64,000 nt of DNA from Lachnospiraceae bacterium Zagget3 (lineage in GTDB: Bacteria > Bacillota_A > Clostridia > Lachnospirales > Lachnospiraceae), in contig MSHE01000016.1 in the NCBI GenBank assembly GCA_001941025.1, positions 15,802 to 79,801 of the forward strand. Direction: 5' to 3'. A program made the translations under genes and the position numbers. Positions within the stretch are counted from its first letter, which is position 1, and each line of letters begins with the position of its first letter. The notes beneath the pieces are model-generated. The model ran no database searches. It was not told where the DNA came from and worked only from the letters and a program-made list of their open reading frames with translations. Shown here piece by piece: positions 34,715-43,729 of this stretch.

Positions 34715-35731
34715 ATGAAGAGAAGGACATTGGCAAGGATTATTTTCATTGCCATACTGATCGCGATCATCATTTATACGTTTTGGGGCTCCTGGCAGGA
34801 CATCTTTGTGAGGCTTTCCCAGACCGCCCCTCTGATTTTGGTGCTGATCGGCATATGGACCGTGATCTATCATCTGGTCGAAGCCTGGATCACGTTTTCC
34901 CTTGCCCGGATCTACAACCCGGATCTGCGCTATTATCAGGCGATGTACTGCGCGTTTTACGCCTCGTTTTACCGTCTGTCCACGCTCGGGATCGGGTCCG
35001 GTTTTGCCGCGATCTATTATCTCGCCAACCACGGCTTGACTTATTCGCAGGCTACGGGCATGTATATGTTTCAATATACGCTTCACAAGGTGAGCATCGC
35101 CGCTTTTTCCGGCATTTTTTTCCTGGTCAACTGGGCTGCCATGGTGAACGACTACCGGGATTACGGCATCTACCTGATCCTGGCTTACATCCTGACCATC
35201 GTGATCGTGGTCTTTTTCGTCCTGTTGATCGTTTTCCCGCCGTTTCACAAAGCGGTTTTGTTCCTCCTGGGGCTGGTCAATTTCCGACACCGGCTCGATG
35301 ATACGATCGAGAGAGTGCGGGGGTACCTGCAGGACATGGAGGAGACAGCGCCGGACCTGTTAAAGAACGTGCGGATTATTGTGACGTCTATTTTGAAGAA
35401 CTTCTTTAAGCTCCTCTTCTGGTACAGCATCCCGTTTCTGGTCCTGCTCCAGACGCAGCCGATATCCCTTCGGATGTCCTGGGGTGTGACCTCTCTGTCT
35501 ACGACGACGGCGGCCGTCATTCCGACCCCGGTGGGCCTCGGTTCCACGGAGCTGATCATGACGGGCATGTTCAGCGTGCTGGTCGGCGTGGAGGACGGCG
35601 CGGCGGTGACGCTGCTCTACCGCTTCGGGACGTTCATCCTCCCCTTCGCGATCGGGGGGATCATGATCCTCATCTCGCATCTTGTCAAACGGATCCGGCA
35701 GGGACGCGCGGCGCAGAAGGCGAAAGCGTAA
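34715..35731 (+). CDS. Lysylphosphatidylglycerol-synthase TM-domain (YbhN/UPF0104-like) membrane protein
   Basis: A 338-residue integral membrane protein with about eight helices. It resembles the flippase domain of MprF without the aminoacyl-transferase part. Recognisable stretches are YRLSTLGIGSGFAAIYYLANHGLTYSQATG and VIPTPVGLGSTELIM, the latter a conserved P-x-x-x-G-x-x-E signature of the superfamily. These proteins are thought to move lipids across the membrane; the cargo is not known here. It probably shares the promoter of the MFS gene upstream. The riboflavin promoter begins 30 nt downstream. Confidence 0.85.
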   Translation: MKRRTLARIIFIAILIAIIIYTFWGSWQDIFVRLSQTAPLILVLIGIWTVIYHLVEAWITFSLARIYNPDLRYYQAMYCAFYASFYRLSTLGIGSGFAAIYYLANHGLTYSQATGMYMFQYTLHKVSIAAFSGIFFLVNWAAMVNDYRDYGIYLILAYILTIVIVVFFVLLIVFPPFHKAVLFLLGLVNFRHRLDDTIERVRGYLQDMEETAPDLLKNVRIIVTSILKNFFKLLFWYSIPFLVLLQTQPISLRMSWGVTSLSTTTAAVIPTPVGLGSTELIMTGMFSVLVGVEDGAAVTLLYRFGTFILPFAIGGIMILISHLVKRIRQGRAAQKAKA

Positions 35732-35761
35732 GGTTGTTTTTCGCGGAATGCAAGAAGTATC

Positions 35762-35790
35762 TTGTAATCCGTATGAGCTTGTGCTATGAT
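35762..35790 (+). promoter_or_regulatory. Promoter of the riboflavin operon
   Basis: TTGTAA at 35762-35767, spacer of 17 bp, TATGAT at 35785-35790, directly before the FMN aptamer. Confidence 0.8.
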
Positions 35791-35806
35791 AGACTTCGAC
35801 AACAGA

Positions 35807-35935
35807 AAAACTCTTCAGGGCAGGGTGCGATTCCCGACCGGCGGTACAGCCCGCGAGCGCGAAAGCGCAGATTTGGTGACTCCCACTTGGGATATTCCAA
35901 AGCCGACAGTATAGTCTGGATGAAAGAAAAGTTTT
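35807..35935 (+). promoter_or_regulatory. FMN riboswitch (RFN element)
   Basis: The conserved RFN blocks are present: CTTCAGGGCAGGGTGCGATT, CCCGACCGGCGGT, AGCCCGCGAGCG and the 3' block AGCCGACAGTATAGTCTGGA plus TGAAAGAA. P1 pairs 35807-35816 with 35926-35935 (one mismatch). It controls ribD-ribE-ribBA-ribH. Confidence 0.97.
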
Positions 35936-35967
35936 GTGACAGAGGCGCATTGTTTTTGCGCGTAGAT

Positions 35968-35999
35968 TCCCTGAGAGTTTCTCAGGGATTTTTGTTTTT
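35968..35999 (+). terminator. Riboswitch-controlled attenuator terminator
   Basis: TCCCTGAGA (35968-35976), loop GTT, TCTCAGGGA (35980-35988), then TTTTTGTTTTT. It ends 12 nt before the ribD start, so FMN probably turns the operon off by termination. Confidence 0.92.
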
Positions 36000-36010
36000 A
36001 AGGAGAGAGC

Positions 36011-37126
36011 ATGAACCACGAGGATTATATGCGCCGCGCCATTGAGTTGGCACGGCGGGGCGAAGGCCACACGAATCCGAATCCGATGGTCGGCTGCGTG
36101 ATCGCGCGGGACGGCCAGATTCTGGCCGAGGGGTGGCACGCGGCATACGGCGAGGCACACGCGGAGCGAAACGCGCTTCTGTCCTGTACGGAGGATGTGA
36201 CCGGCGCGGATCTGTATGTGAATTTGGAGCCTTGCTGCCACACCGGCAAGACACCGCCCTGTACGGACCTTATCATCGAACGGGGCTTGGGCCGCGTGTT
36301 TGTCGGCGGCTTAGATCCGAACCCGTTGGTCAACGGACAAGGCGTTACGATCCTTCGGGAGGCAGGTATCGGTGTGGTGACCGGAATCTGTGAAGAGGAG
36401 TGCCGGCATCTGAATGAAGTGTTTTACCATTTCATGGAGACGGGGCGGCCGTTTGTGGCCATGAAGTACGCGATGTCTCTGGACGGGAAGATTGCCTGCG
36501 AGACCGGCGACTCCCGCTGGGTGACCGGCGAGGAGGCACGGGCGCACGTCCAGACGCTGCGAAACCGCTATATGGGAATTATGGTTGGAATCGGTACAGT
36601 GCTCGCGGACGACCCTATGCTGACCTGTCGGATCCCGGACGGTGTCAATCCGACCCGGATCATCTGTGACAGCAGCCTGCGGATGCCGTCGGAATGCCGG
36701 ATCGTGCAGACGGCGGAGGAGATTCCAACGATCGTTGTCTGCAAGCAGGAGGCATATGAAGCGGACTGGGCGGCAAAGCGCAGAGCGCGTCTTACGGACG
36801 CCGGAATCCGGATTCTGCCTACGTCGGGCGGCATCGGCGTCGGCGTGAATTTGCGTCAGTTGATGGACGAGTTGGGACAGGAGGGCATGGACAGCATTCT
36901 CCTGGAGGGCGGCAGTACGATCAACTCCTCCGCCCTGCGAAACGAGATCGTGAGCAAGATCTATACCTATATTTCCAACAAACTGATCGGCGGGGCGGAC
37001 GCGCCCACACCCATCGGAGGAATCGGGGTGGATTATATTGCGGACGCGGTACATCTGGAAGAGGTGAAAATCCGCGCGATCGGTGAAGACCTGCTGATCC
37101 GCGGCTATCCGGTGTATCCGGAGTGA
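36011..37126 (+). CDS. ribD: Bifunctional riboflavin deaminase/reductase RibD
   Basis: Catalyses the second and third steps of riboflavin synthesis: deamination of the pyrimidine intermediate and reduction of its ribosyl chain. The deaminase (1-145) shows zinc ligands in AHAERNALL and EPCCHTGKTPPCTD. The NADPH-dependent reductase (about 150-371) begins FVAMKYAMSLDGKIACETGDSRWVTGE (key part SLDGKIA) and contains VGIGTVLADDPMLTCR and LLEGGSTINSS. Length 371 is standard. AAGGAGAGAGC precedes the ATG. First gene of the FMN-riboswitch operon. Confidence 0.97.
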   Translation: MNHEDYMRRAIELARRGEGHTNPNPMVGCVIARDGQILAEGWHAAYGEAHAERNALLSCTEDVTGADLYVNLEPCCHTGKTPPCTDLIIERGLGRVFVGGLDPNPLVNGQGVTILREAGIGVVTGICEEECRHLNEVFYHFMETGRPFVAMKYAMSLDGKIACETGDSRWVTGEEARAHVQTLRNRYMGIMVGIGTVLADDPMLTCRIPDGVNPTRIICDSSLRMPSECRIVQTAEEIPTIVVCKQEAYEADWAAKRRARLTDAGIRILPTSGGIGVGVNLRQLMDELGQEGMDSILLEGGSTINSSALRNEIVSKIYTYISNKLIGGADAPTPIGGIGVDYIADAVHLEEVKIRAIGEDLLIRGYPVYPE

Positions 37127-37152
37127 AACGGCCGCGGGGGAGGAAATGAATC

Positions 37153-37800
37153 ATGTTTACAGGCATCATAGAAGAAAAGGGAACGATCCGGACCACCCGG
37201 CGCGACGGCAGCGCGTGTGTCCTGACGATCGGCTGCCGTGAGGTGCTGCGCGGGACAAACGTGGGCGACAGCATCGCGGTAAGCGGGGTCTGCCTCACCG
37301 TGACCGCGCTGGGCAGTGATTTTTTCACGGCGGATCTGATGGCGGAGACCTTACAGCGCAGCTCCCTCGGAGCACTTGAGGCCGGTGCCGCCGTCAACCT
37401 TGAGCGGGCCATGCCGGCCGACGGGCGCTTCGGCGGACACATCGTTTCCGGTCACATTGACGGGGCCGGCACGGTACGGGAGATCCGGCGGGACGGCAAC
37501 GCGGTCTGGTACACGATCACGGCAGCACCGGCGCTCCTGCGCTATATTGTGGAGAAGGGCTCCATTGCCGTCGACGGAATAAGCCTTACCGTGGCGTATG
37601 TGGATGAGGGGTGTTTTAAAGTGTCAATCATCCCGCACACGCTTGCGGTGACAACGCTTCCCGACCGCCGAGTCGGCGACACGGTCAACCTCGAATGCGA
37701 TATCATCGGAAAATACGTGGAACGGCTGCTTGCCCACCCGGCAGCAGAGGAAGAGGACAGCGGCCTTACGGAAGAGTTCTTACGTAAGTGCGGCTTTTAG
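37153..37800 (+). CDS. ribE: Riboflavin synthase alpha chain
   Basis: Dismutates two 6,7-dimethyl-8-ribityllumazine molecules to riboflavin. The 215-residue protein is two similar lumazine-binding barrels: the first starts [13 protein letters not shown] and includes [13 protein letters not shown]; the second includes [29 protein letters not shown] and the C-terminal [12 protein letters not shown]. All are typical of the trimeric enzyme. GAGGAAATGAATC precedes the ATG, 26 nt after ribD. ribBA starts 10 nt downstream. Confidence 0.97.
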   Translation: MFTGIIEEKGTIRTTRRDGSACVLTIGCREVLRGTNVGDSIAVSGVCLTVTALGSDFFTADLMAETLQRSSLGALEAGAAVNLERAMPADGRFGGHIVSGHIDGAGTVREIRRDGNAVWYTITAAPALLRYIVEKGSIAVDGISLTVAYVDEGCFKVSIIPHTLAVTTLPDRRVGDTVNLECDIIGKYVERLLAHPAAEEEDSGLTEEFLRKCGF

Positions 37801-37810
37801 GAGGGTAGAA

Positions 37811-39016
37811 ATGGCAAAAGAACTGGGAACCATCGAGCAGGCATTGGATGACCTGCGCGCCGGGAAGATCATTCTCGTGACAGACGATCCCGGACGGGAA
37901 AATGAGGGCGATATGATCTGCGCGGCCGAGTTTGCCACGCAGGAGAACGTGAACCTCATGGCGAGCGAGGCCAGGGGGCTCATCTGTATGCCGATGAGCG
38001 GGGAGATCTGTGACCGTCTCGGTCTGGAGCAGATGGTGGCGGTCAACATGGACAACCATGGCACCGCGTTTACCGTGTCCATTGACGCGACGGAGACGGC
38101 TACGGGCATTTCGGCGGCGGAGCGTTCTATCACGGCGCGAAAGACCGTGCGGGACGGGGTAAAGCCAACCGATTTTCGCCGGCCGGGGCACATGTTTCCG
38201 CTGCGTGCCCGCGAGGGCGGCGTGCTCGTGCGCGGCGGCCACACGGAGGCGACGGTGGACTTGTGCCGTTTGGCCGGACTCAAGGAATGTGGCCTGTGCT
38301 GCGAGGTCATGCGGAAAGACGGCACGATGATGCGCTCCGGGGAGTTGATGGAATTCGCGGAACAGCAGGACCTTACCGTGATCACGATCGCGGACCTGAT
38401 CGAGTATCGGATGCGGAACGAAAGCCTGGTAAAACGGGAGGCGAAGGCCGCCTTCCCGACAAAGTACGGTGATTTTACGATCTATGGTTATGAAAATACA
38501 GTGACAGGTGATCACCATGTGGCGCTTGTGATGGGCGAGATCTCCCCGGACGAGCCGGTGCTCTGCAGGGTGCATTCCGAGTGCCTGACCGGGGATGTGT
38601 TCGGCTCCGCGCGCTGCGACTGCGGCGAACAGCTCGACGCGGCCATGAAGGCCATCGCGGAGGAAGGGAAAGGCGTGTTCCTCTACCTGCGGCAGGAGGG
38701 CCGGGGCATCGGCCTGATCAACAAGCTGAAAGCCTACGAGCTGCAGGATCAGGGCTATGACACCGTGGAGGCCAATGTAAAGCTCGGCTTTCCGCCCGAC
38801 ATGCGCGAGTATGGCATCGGATCCCAGATCCTGTGCGATCTTGGGGCGAAACGGCTGCGGCTCCTGACCAACAACCCGAAGAAGATCATCGGCCTTTCCG
38901 GATACGGGATCACGATCGAGGAGCGTGTGCCGATCCAGATCGCGCCGCAGAAGTTTGACTATTTCTATTTAAAGACGAAGCAGGAAAAGATGAAGCACAT
39001 GACAGACTACGAATAA
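37811..39016 (+). CDS. ribBA: Bifunctional 3,4-dihydroxy-2-butanone-4-phosphate synthase / GTP cyclohydrolase II
   Basis: Supplies both precursors of lumazine. Residues 1-200 are the DHBP synthase ([19 protein letters not shown] acidic loop, [24 protein letters not shown], shortened: [12 protein letters not shown]). Residues 205-401 are GTP cyclohydrolase II with the zinc cysteines in [19 protein letters not shown] and catalytic [15 protein letters not shown] follows near the end. The ATG at 37811 has AGGAGGG upstream; an earlier in-frame ATG lies inside ribE. It stands between ribE and ribH, the usual Firmicute order. Confidence 0.97.
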   Translation: MAKELGTIEQALDDLRAGKIILVTDDPGRENEGDMICAAEFATQENVNLMASEARGLICMPMSGEICDRLGLEQMVAVNMDNHGTAFTVSIDATETATGISAAERSITARKTVRDGVKPTDFRRPGHMFPLRAREGGVLVRGGHTEATVDLCRLAGLKECGLCCEVMRKDGTMMRSGELMEFAEQQDLTVITIADLIEYRMRNESLVKREAKAAFPTKYGDFTIYGYENTVTGDHHVALVMGEISPDEPVLCRVHSECLTGDVFGSARCDCGEQLDAAMKAIAEEGKGVFLYLRQEGRGIGLINKLKAYELQDQGYDTVEANVKLGFPPDMREYGIGSQILCDLGAKRLRLLTNNPKKIIGLSGYGITIEERVPIQIAPQKFDYFYLKTKQEKMKHMTDYE

Positions 39017-39052
39017 CCTCATCCATACAGAAAAAGCGAAAGGGGAAAGATC

Positions 39053-39514
39053 ATGAAAGTACTGGAAGGAAATGTTGTAGCAAAGAGTATCAAAGTAGGA
39101 ATTGTCGCATCCCGGTTTAACGAGTTTATCGTATCCAAGCTGATCGACGGAGCCGAGGACGCCTGCCTGCGGCACGGCATCAAGGCGGACGACATCGAAC
39201 TGGCCTGGGTGCCGGGGGCATTTGAGTTGCCGATCATCGCGAAAAAAATGGCGGAGTCCGGGAAGTATGACGCGGTCCTCTGCCTCGGCGCGATCATCCG
39301 CGGCGCCACGACGCACTATGACCTGATCTGCTCGGAGACGACAAAAGGCATCGCCACAGTCGGGCTCTCCACCGAAGTGCCGACCATCTTTGGCGTGGTC
39401 ACGGCGGATACGATCGAACAGGCCATTGAGCGTGCCGGGACGAAAGCCGGCAACAAGGGCTACGACGCGGCCTGCTCCGCGATCGAGATGGTGAATCTGA
39501 TGCGGGCGATCTAG
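39053..39514 (+). CDS. ribH: 6,7-dimethyl-8-ribityllumazine synthase
   Basis: Condenses the pyrimidine and the four-carbon phosphate to lumazine in an icosahedral or pentameric cytosolic complex. The 153-residue protein has the substrate loops [32 protein letters not shown] and [14 protein letters not shown] (His near 89) and ends [18 protein letters not shown]. The ATG follows AAAGGGGAAAGATC. Last gene of the riboflavin operon; its TAG overlaps the TAG of convergent metF within the palindrome CTAG, leaving no room for a separate terminator. Confidence 0.97.
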   Translation: MKVLEGNVVAKSIKVGIVASRFNEFIVSKLIDGAEDACLRHGIKADDIELAWVPGAFELPIIAKKMAESGKYDAVLCLGAIIRGATTHYDLICSETTKGIATVGLSTEVPTIFGVVTADTIEQAIERAGTKAGNKGYDAACSAIEMVNLMRAI

Positions 39515-40377
39515 CCGGTCAGACCGCTTATGTTTTCCGTGAGCGCGAGCGCCACATCCGGTTTGTTCATTGTGTAGATATGAATGCCGTCCACATCGGA
39601 GGCCAGGAGGTCGAGGATCTGTTGGGTGGCAAAGTGGATCCCGGCCTTTTTCATGGAGGCCGGGTCATCTCCAAAGTGATCGACCAGCCGGCGCAGTTCC
39701 GGCGGTATGGCAGCGCCGGAGAGGGCATCGATCCGGCGGAGCTGTCCCGCTCCGGTCACAGGCATGATGCCGGCCAGCACGGGAACACGGATACCCGTCG
39801 CGCGAAGGTCGGAGAGGAATTCGCGGAACCGGTCATTGTCAAAGAACATCTGGGTTGTCAGAAAATCACATCCGGCATCCACCTTCTGTTTCAGCCAGCG
39901 AAGATCTTCGGCGCGGTCTGCCGATTCCGGATGTCCCTCCGGATAACAGGCGCCGCCGATGCAGAAATCGCCAAGCTCACGCAGCGCGCGCACCAGCTCG
40001 TTGGCATGGGTATAGTATGCGGGAGAAGGATAGGTCATCCCCTCCGGGATATCTCCACGCAAAGCGAGTACATTTTCAATCCCGGTCTCCTTCATATCGA
40101 GGGCAATCCGGCGCACCTGCTCTTTTTCCGTGGCGACACAGGTTAAGTGGGCAAGGGACGGAATCCCCAAAAATTCCTGCAGGGAATAGGCGATCCGCAC
40201 CGTGTCCGCCTTGGTGCCGCCCGCCGCGCCGTAAGTCACACTCATAAAATCCGGCTCCTGTATGGCCATGCGGGCCGCCGCTGCCATCACTTCCCCGAGG
40301 GACATGCGGTCGTTCGGCGGAAACACCTCGAAGGAGACGGTGGGTTTCTTCGTTTGCAATATGTCTGTGATCTTCAT
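39511..40377 (-). CDS. metF: 5,10-methylenetetrahydrofolate reductase
   Basis: FAD enzyme making 5-methyltetrahydrofolate. The 288-residue TIM barrel has [10 protein letters not shown] at the start, [43 protein letters not shown] and a C-terminal [10 protein letters not shown] and [12 protein letters not shown] start at 40377, where GGAGG lies 6 nt upstream; the frame runs nine codons further. A promoter is just upstream, giving a leader of only about 11 nt. It converges on ribH, sharing CTAG. No methionine synthase is nearby. Confidence 0.95.
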   Translation of the reverse strand: MKITDILQTKKPTVSFEVFPPNDRMSLGEVMAAAARMAIQEPDFMSVTYGAAGGTKADTVRIAYSLQEFLGIPSLAHLTCVATEKEQVRRIALDMKETGIENVLALRGDIPEGMTYPSPAYYTHANELVRALRELGDFCIGGACYPEGHPESADRAEDLRWLKQKVDAGCDFLTTQMFFDNDRFREFLSDLRATGIRVPVLAGIMPVTGAGQLRRIDALSGAAIPPELRRLVDHFGDDPASMKKAGIHFATQQILDLLASDVDGIHIYTMNKPDVALALTENISGLTG

Positions 40378-40394
40378 GGGAAACCTCCGAATGT

Positions 40395-40423
40395 ATAATA
40401 CCATAAAAAAAGCGTCTTGTCAC
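40395..40423 (-). promoter_or_regulatory. Promoter of metF
   Basis: On the minus strand: GTGACA (40423-40418), a 17-bp spacer, TATTAT (40400-40395). Confidence 0.65.
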
Positions 40424-40466
40424 AGCAAGGGCTTGTGTTTGCGTGGCATTCGTGCTATGCTTGGCG

Positions 40467-40494
40467 TTGTCGGGGCAATCCGAAGTATTATAAT
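40467..40494 (+). promoter_or_regulatory. Promoter of the aspartate kinase gene
   Basis: TTGTCG at 40467-40472, a 16-bp spacer, TATAAT at 40489-40494, 18 bp before the chosen ATG. It excludes an upstream start at 40417. Confidence 0.65.
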
Positions 40495-40512
40495 GTTATA
40501 AGGAAATGGGAC

Positions 40513-41832
40513 ATGAAAAAGGTAGTCAAATTCGGTGGCAGTTCTCTGGCCACCGCGGAACAATATGAAAAAGTCGGCGCGATTATCCGCGCGGACCGGG
40601 ACCGGACCGTGATCGTGCCATCCGCGCCCGGCAGGCGCTTTGACGGGGATACAAAGGTGACGGACCTGTTGATCTCCTGCTATGAGCATGCCTTGGCGGG
40701 CGAGGATTTTAAAGAGCCGTTTGCCGAGATCCGGGAACGTTTCAACGCGATCATTGAGGGGTTGGGCTTGTCTCTGTCCCTTGCGGACGAGTATGCCGCG
40801 ATCGAGGCCAATTTGAATGGCGCGCCGGATTGGTACTATGTGGCGTCCCGGGGCGAGTATTTAAACGGGAAAGTCCTGGCGGCATATCTGGACTACACGT
40901 TTGTGGATGCCGCAGAGGTGATCCGTTTTGACGAACACGATGTATTTGACAAGGACACGACAAAGCAGCTGATGACCGCGCGTATGGCAACGCTTTCGAA
41001 CGCGGTGATTCCGGGATTTTACGGATCGCGTGAAGACGGGCAGATCCGGACTTTTTCCCGCGGAGGGTCCGATATCACCGGATCCGTTGTCGCATGGGCA
41101 CTGGATGCGGATCTGTACGAGAACTGGACGGATGTCTCCGGTTTTTTGGTGACCGACCCGCGGATCGTAGAGGATCCGGAAGTCGTGCAAATGATCACTT
41201 ACCGCGAGCTTCGCGAACTGTCCTATATGGGGGCGACGGTACTCCATGAGGAGGCGATCTTCCCCGTCCGCGATGTGGGGATCCCGATCAACATTAAGAA
41301 CACGAATCATCCGGACGAGCCGGGCACGCTGATCGTGGCGACAGCGAGCGAAAAGCCCCGGTTTGTGGTTACCGGCATCGCGGGCAAGAAGGGCTTTGTG
41401 GCCGTTGATGTGTACAAGGACAGGATGAATTCGGAGGTCGGCTTTTGCCGCAAGGTGCTGAGTGTTTTTGAAGAAAACGATATCTCGATCGAGCACATGC
41501 CCTCCGGGATTGACACGATGTGCATCCTTGTGCACCAGGATGAATTTCAACAGAAAGAGCAGGATGTGCTTTCGGGCATTATGCATGCCGTCTCGCCGGA
41601 CGCAATCGATGTGGAGCCGGACCTGGCGCTGATCGCCGTGGTGGGCCGCGGCATGCGGGAAAACCGCGGGACCGCGGGACGGATCTTTTCCGCGCTTGCC
41701 CATGCGGGGATTAACTGCCGCATGATCGATCAGGGCTCGAGCGAGTTAAACATCATTATCGGCGTGGACGATCAGGATTTCGAAAACGCCATCCGCGCGA
41801 TTTACGACATCTTTATATTGACGCAATTATAA
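40513..41832 (+). CDS. Aspartate kinase
   Basis: Phosphorylates aspartate, opening the lysine/threonine/methionine pathway. The 439-residue monofunctional enzyme has KKVVKFGGSSLATAEQ at the N-terminus, TFSRGGSDITGSVVAWALDA near 177-197, and two ACT domains in the last 130 residues (GKKGFVAVDVYKDRMNSE; GTAGRIFSALAHAGINCRMI). They suggest feedback by an aspartate-family amino acid. The ATG at 40513 has AAGGAAA upstream and lies after the promoter. It ends at a strong terminator, so it is monocistronic. Confidence 0.94.
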   Translation: MKKVVKFGGSSLATAEQYEKVGAIIRADRDRTVIVPSAPGRRFDGDTKVTDLLISCYEHALAGEDFKEPFAEIRERFNAIIEGLGLSLSLADEYAAIEANLNGAPDWYYVASRGEYLNGKVLAAYLDYTFVDAAEVIRFDEHDVFDKDTTKQLMTARMATLSNAVIPGFYGSREDGQIRTFSRGGSDITGSVVAWALDADLYENWTDVSGFLVTDPRIVEDPEVVQMITYRELRELSYMGATVLHEEAIFPVRDVGIPINIKNTNHPDEPGTLIVATASEKPRFVVTGIAGKKGFVAVDVYKDRMNSEVGFCRKVLSVFEENDISIEHMPSGIDTMCILVHQDEFQQKEQDVLSGIMHAVSPDAIDVEPDLALIAVVGRGMRENRGTAGRIFSALAHAGINCRMIDQGSSELNIIIGVDDQDFENAIRAIYDIFILTQL

Positions 41833-41843
41833 TGAGAGCAAAA

Positions 41844-41874
41844 AAGTCCCGCGGAATTGCGGGACTTCTTTTTT
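41844..41874 (+). terminator. Intrinsic terminator after aspartate kinase
   Basis: AAGTCCCGC (41844-41852), 6-nt loop, GCGGGACTT (41859-41867), then C and six T residues. Confidence 0.92.
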
Positions 41875-41890
41875 AAGGAACGAAGAGACC

Positions 41891-42526
41891 ATGACAAAAA
41901 AAGAGCGCACGCTCGCGGTGATCGAGCGCCTGAAAAAAGAATACCCCGACGCGGACTGTACGCTGTCCTATGACGAGGCATGGAAGCTGCTCGTCTCTGT
42001 CCGGCTGGCGGCGCAGTGCACGGACGCGCGGGTGAATGTCGTCACGGCGGATCTCTTCGCAAAGTACCCGTCGGTGGAAGCGTTGGCTGCGGCGGAGCCG
42101 GATGACATCGAGGCCATCGTACATCCCTGCGGCCTCGGCCATACGAAGGCACGGGACATTTCCGCCTGCATGCGCGTGCTGCGGGATACGTATGGCGGCA
42201 GCGTGCCGGAGGACTTTGACGCTCTGCTCGCGCTGCCCGGTGTGGGACGGAAAAGCGCGAACCTCATTATGGGGGATGTCTTCGGCCGACCCGCGATCGT
42301 GACGGACACGCACTGCATCCGTCTGGCAAACCGCCTGGGGCTCGTGAAGGATGAAAAAGATCCGAAAAAGGTGGAAATGGCGCTTTGGAAGTTGGTTCCG
42401 CCCGAGGAGGGGAATGATCTGTGCCACCGTTTTGTCTGGCATGGGCGGGAAGTCTGCACGGCCCGGACGAAGCCGGACTGCGCGCGTTGTTGTCTCGCGG
42501 ACATCTGTCCCAAAGTGGACGTGTGA
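41891..42526 (+). CDS. nth: Endonuclease III (DNA glycosylase/AP lyase)
   Basis: Removes oxidised pyrimidines and cuts the abasic site. The 211-residue protein has the helix-hairpin-helix LPGVGRKSANLIMGDVFG with the catalytic Lys and, 18 residues on, catalytic Asp in VTDTHCIRLANRLGL. Four cysteines at the C-terminus form the 4Fe-4S site, with spacing C-x7-C-x2-C-x5-C; the first gap is one residue longer than in the E. coli enzyme (x6). AAGGAACGAAGAGACC precedes the ATG. It follows the aspartate kinase terminator directly. Confidence 0.93.
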   Translation: MTKKERTLAVIERLKKEYPDADCTLSYDEAWKLLVSVRLAAQCTDARVNVVTADLFAKYPSVEALAAAEPDDIEAIVHPCGLGHTKARDISACMRVLRDTYGGSVPEDFDALLALPGVGRKSANLIMGDVFGRPAIVTDTHCIRLANRLGLVKDEKDPKKVEMALWKLVPPEEGNDLCHRFVWHGREVCTARTKPDCARCCLADICPKVDV

Positions 42527-42536
42527 AAAGAAAGAC

Positions 42537-42566
42537 CCTCTGCTGTTGGCAGAGGACCGTGTTTTT
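42537..42566 (+). terminator. Probable terminator after nth
   Basis: CCTCTGC (42537-42543), loop TGTTG, GCAGAGG (42549-42555); TTTTT follows only 6 nt later, so strength is uncertain. Confidence 0.45.
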
Positions 42567-42603
42567 ACAGCACAGGGAGCGCAGCCGGAGAGGATGCAGC
42601 GTT

Positions 42604-43521
42604 TCAGCGCTCCCAGCGCCCGGAGGCGCCGCAGGGGAGAATGAGGCCGCATGCCGATACCGGCAGGCCGAGCTCCTCTGCTTTTATTTTGCCTTTATAG
42701 GACTCCATCGCGAGATTGAGCAGACAGGCGAGGACGCCCGGCGCGAGGCCGGTCGTGTAGGAGTTAATCAGGAAAAACAGAGGATCGTCCGAGAGAAGCT
42801 GTGTACACAGGCGCACGAGCGGGTCGAGGGCGTCTTCAATTTTCCAGATTTCGCCTTTCGGACCTCTGCCGTAAGACGGCGGGTCCATGATAATGGCGTC
42901 GTAACGGCTGCCGCGGCGGATCTCCCGCTCCACGAACTTCACACAGTCGTCCACGAGCCAGCGGATCGGAGCGTCGGCCAGACCGGATGCGGCGGCATTC
43001 TCTTTTGCCCACTGCACCATGCCCTTTGACGCGTCCACATGGGTGACCGCGGCTCCGGCGCGCGCGGCCGCGAGCGTGGCGCCGCCGGTGTAGGCAAAGA
43101 GGTTTAACACTTTGACCGGCCGGCCGACAGGCGCGCCTGTGCTGCCCGGCGTGTCGGCCGCGGCTGAAGCCTGCGCAGTGGCTTTCCTTATTATATCCGC
43201 GCACCACTCCCAGTTTACCGCCTGTTCGGGAAAGAGCCCCGTGTGCTTAAACGAAAACGGCTTTAAGCGGAAGGTCAAGTCGAGCGGCTCGCAGCGAATG
43301 CTCCACTCATCGGGCAGATCGAAGAACTCCCACTGACCGCCGCCTTCCCGGCTGCGGTGATAGCGGGCGTTCGGGTGCTGCCAGCGATCGTCTGCGCGCG
43401 GCGTGGTCCATATGACCTGCGGGTCCGGGCGCACGAGGACATAGTCGCCCCAGCGTTCCAACCGCTCTCCGGCGGAACAGTCGATGATTTCAAAGTCCTT
43501 CCAATGATCTGCGATCCACAT
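42604..43521 (-). CDS. SAM-dependent methyltransferase (RlmI/RlmK-like)
   Basis: A 305-residue class I methyltransferase. The N-terminal half (DHWKDFEIIDCSAGERLERWGDYVLVRPDPQ, in part) is the family's RNA-recognition part; the SAM fold has VLNLFAYTGGATLAAARAG (motif I), THVDASKGMVQWAKENA (motif II) and the DPPSYGRGPKGEIW motif IV, a DPPSF/Y variant typical of rRNA cytosine methyltransferases. Target base unknown. The start at 43521 gives the family N-terminus; the frame continues 19 codons upstream without a ribosome site. It has its own consensus promoter at 43597-43625. Confidence 0.87.
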   Translation of the reverse strand: MWIADHWKDFEIIDCSAGERLERWGDYVLVRPDPQVIWTTPRADDRWQHPNARYHRSREGGGQWEFFDLPDEWSIRCEPLDLTFRLKPFSFKHTGLFPEQAVNWEWCADIIRKATAQASAAADTPGSTGAPVGRPVKVLNLFAYTGGATLAAARAGAAVTHVDASKGMVQWAKENAAASGLADAPIRWLVDDCVKFVEREIRRGSRYDAIIMDPPSYGRGPKGEIWKIEDALDPLVRLCTQLLSDDPLFFLINSYTTGLAPGVLACLLNLAMESYKGKIKAEELGLPVSACGLILPCGASGRWER

Positions 43522-43596
43522 TTCGATCAAATTCCCTTCGTTTTCTAAGATGGTGTGGCAAGAAAACGCCCATAACACAACATCTTGTTATGCTTT

Positions 43597-43625
43597 ATTA
43601 TAGGAGGACGGACAGGGCGCGTCAA
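43597..43625 (-). promoter_or_regulatory. Promoter of the methyltransferase gene
   Basis: On the minus strand: TTGACG (43625-43620), a 17-bp spacer, TATAAT (43602-43597). Confidence 0.8.
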
Positions 43626-43693
43626 TGGAAAAAAGGCGTCTTTGGATTGTATTAAAAAAATACAATCTTTTTTGCTTTTTGGGAAAAAACCGC

Positions 43694-43722
43694 TTGAAAT
43701 CGCGATTTAAATCACGTATACT
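43694..43722 (+). promoter_or_regulatory. Main promoter of the S10-spc-alpha operon
   Basis: TTGAAA at 43694-43699, spacer of 17 bp, TATACT at 43717-43722. The next gene starts 238 bp downstream. Confidence 0.85.
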
Positions 43723-43729
43723 AGCATTT

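Noticed and set aside
40417..40512. Extended N-terminus of aspartate kinase.
   Set aside because: The extra 32 codons include the promoter -10 box, and MKKVVKFGGSS is the family start.
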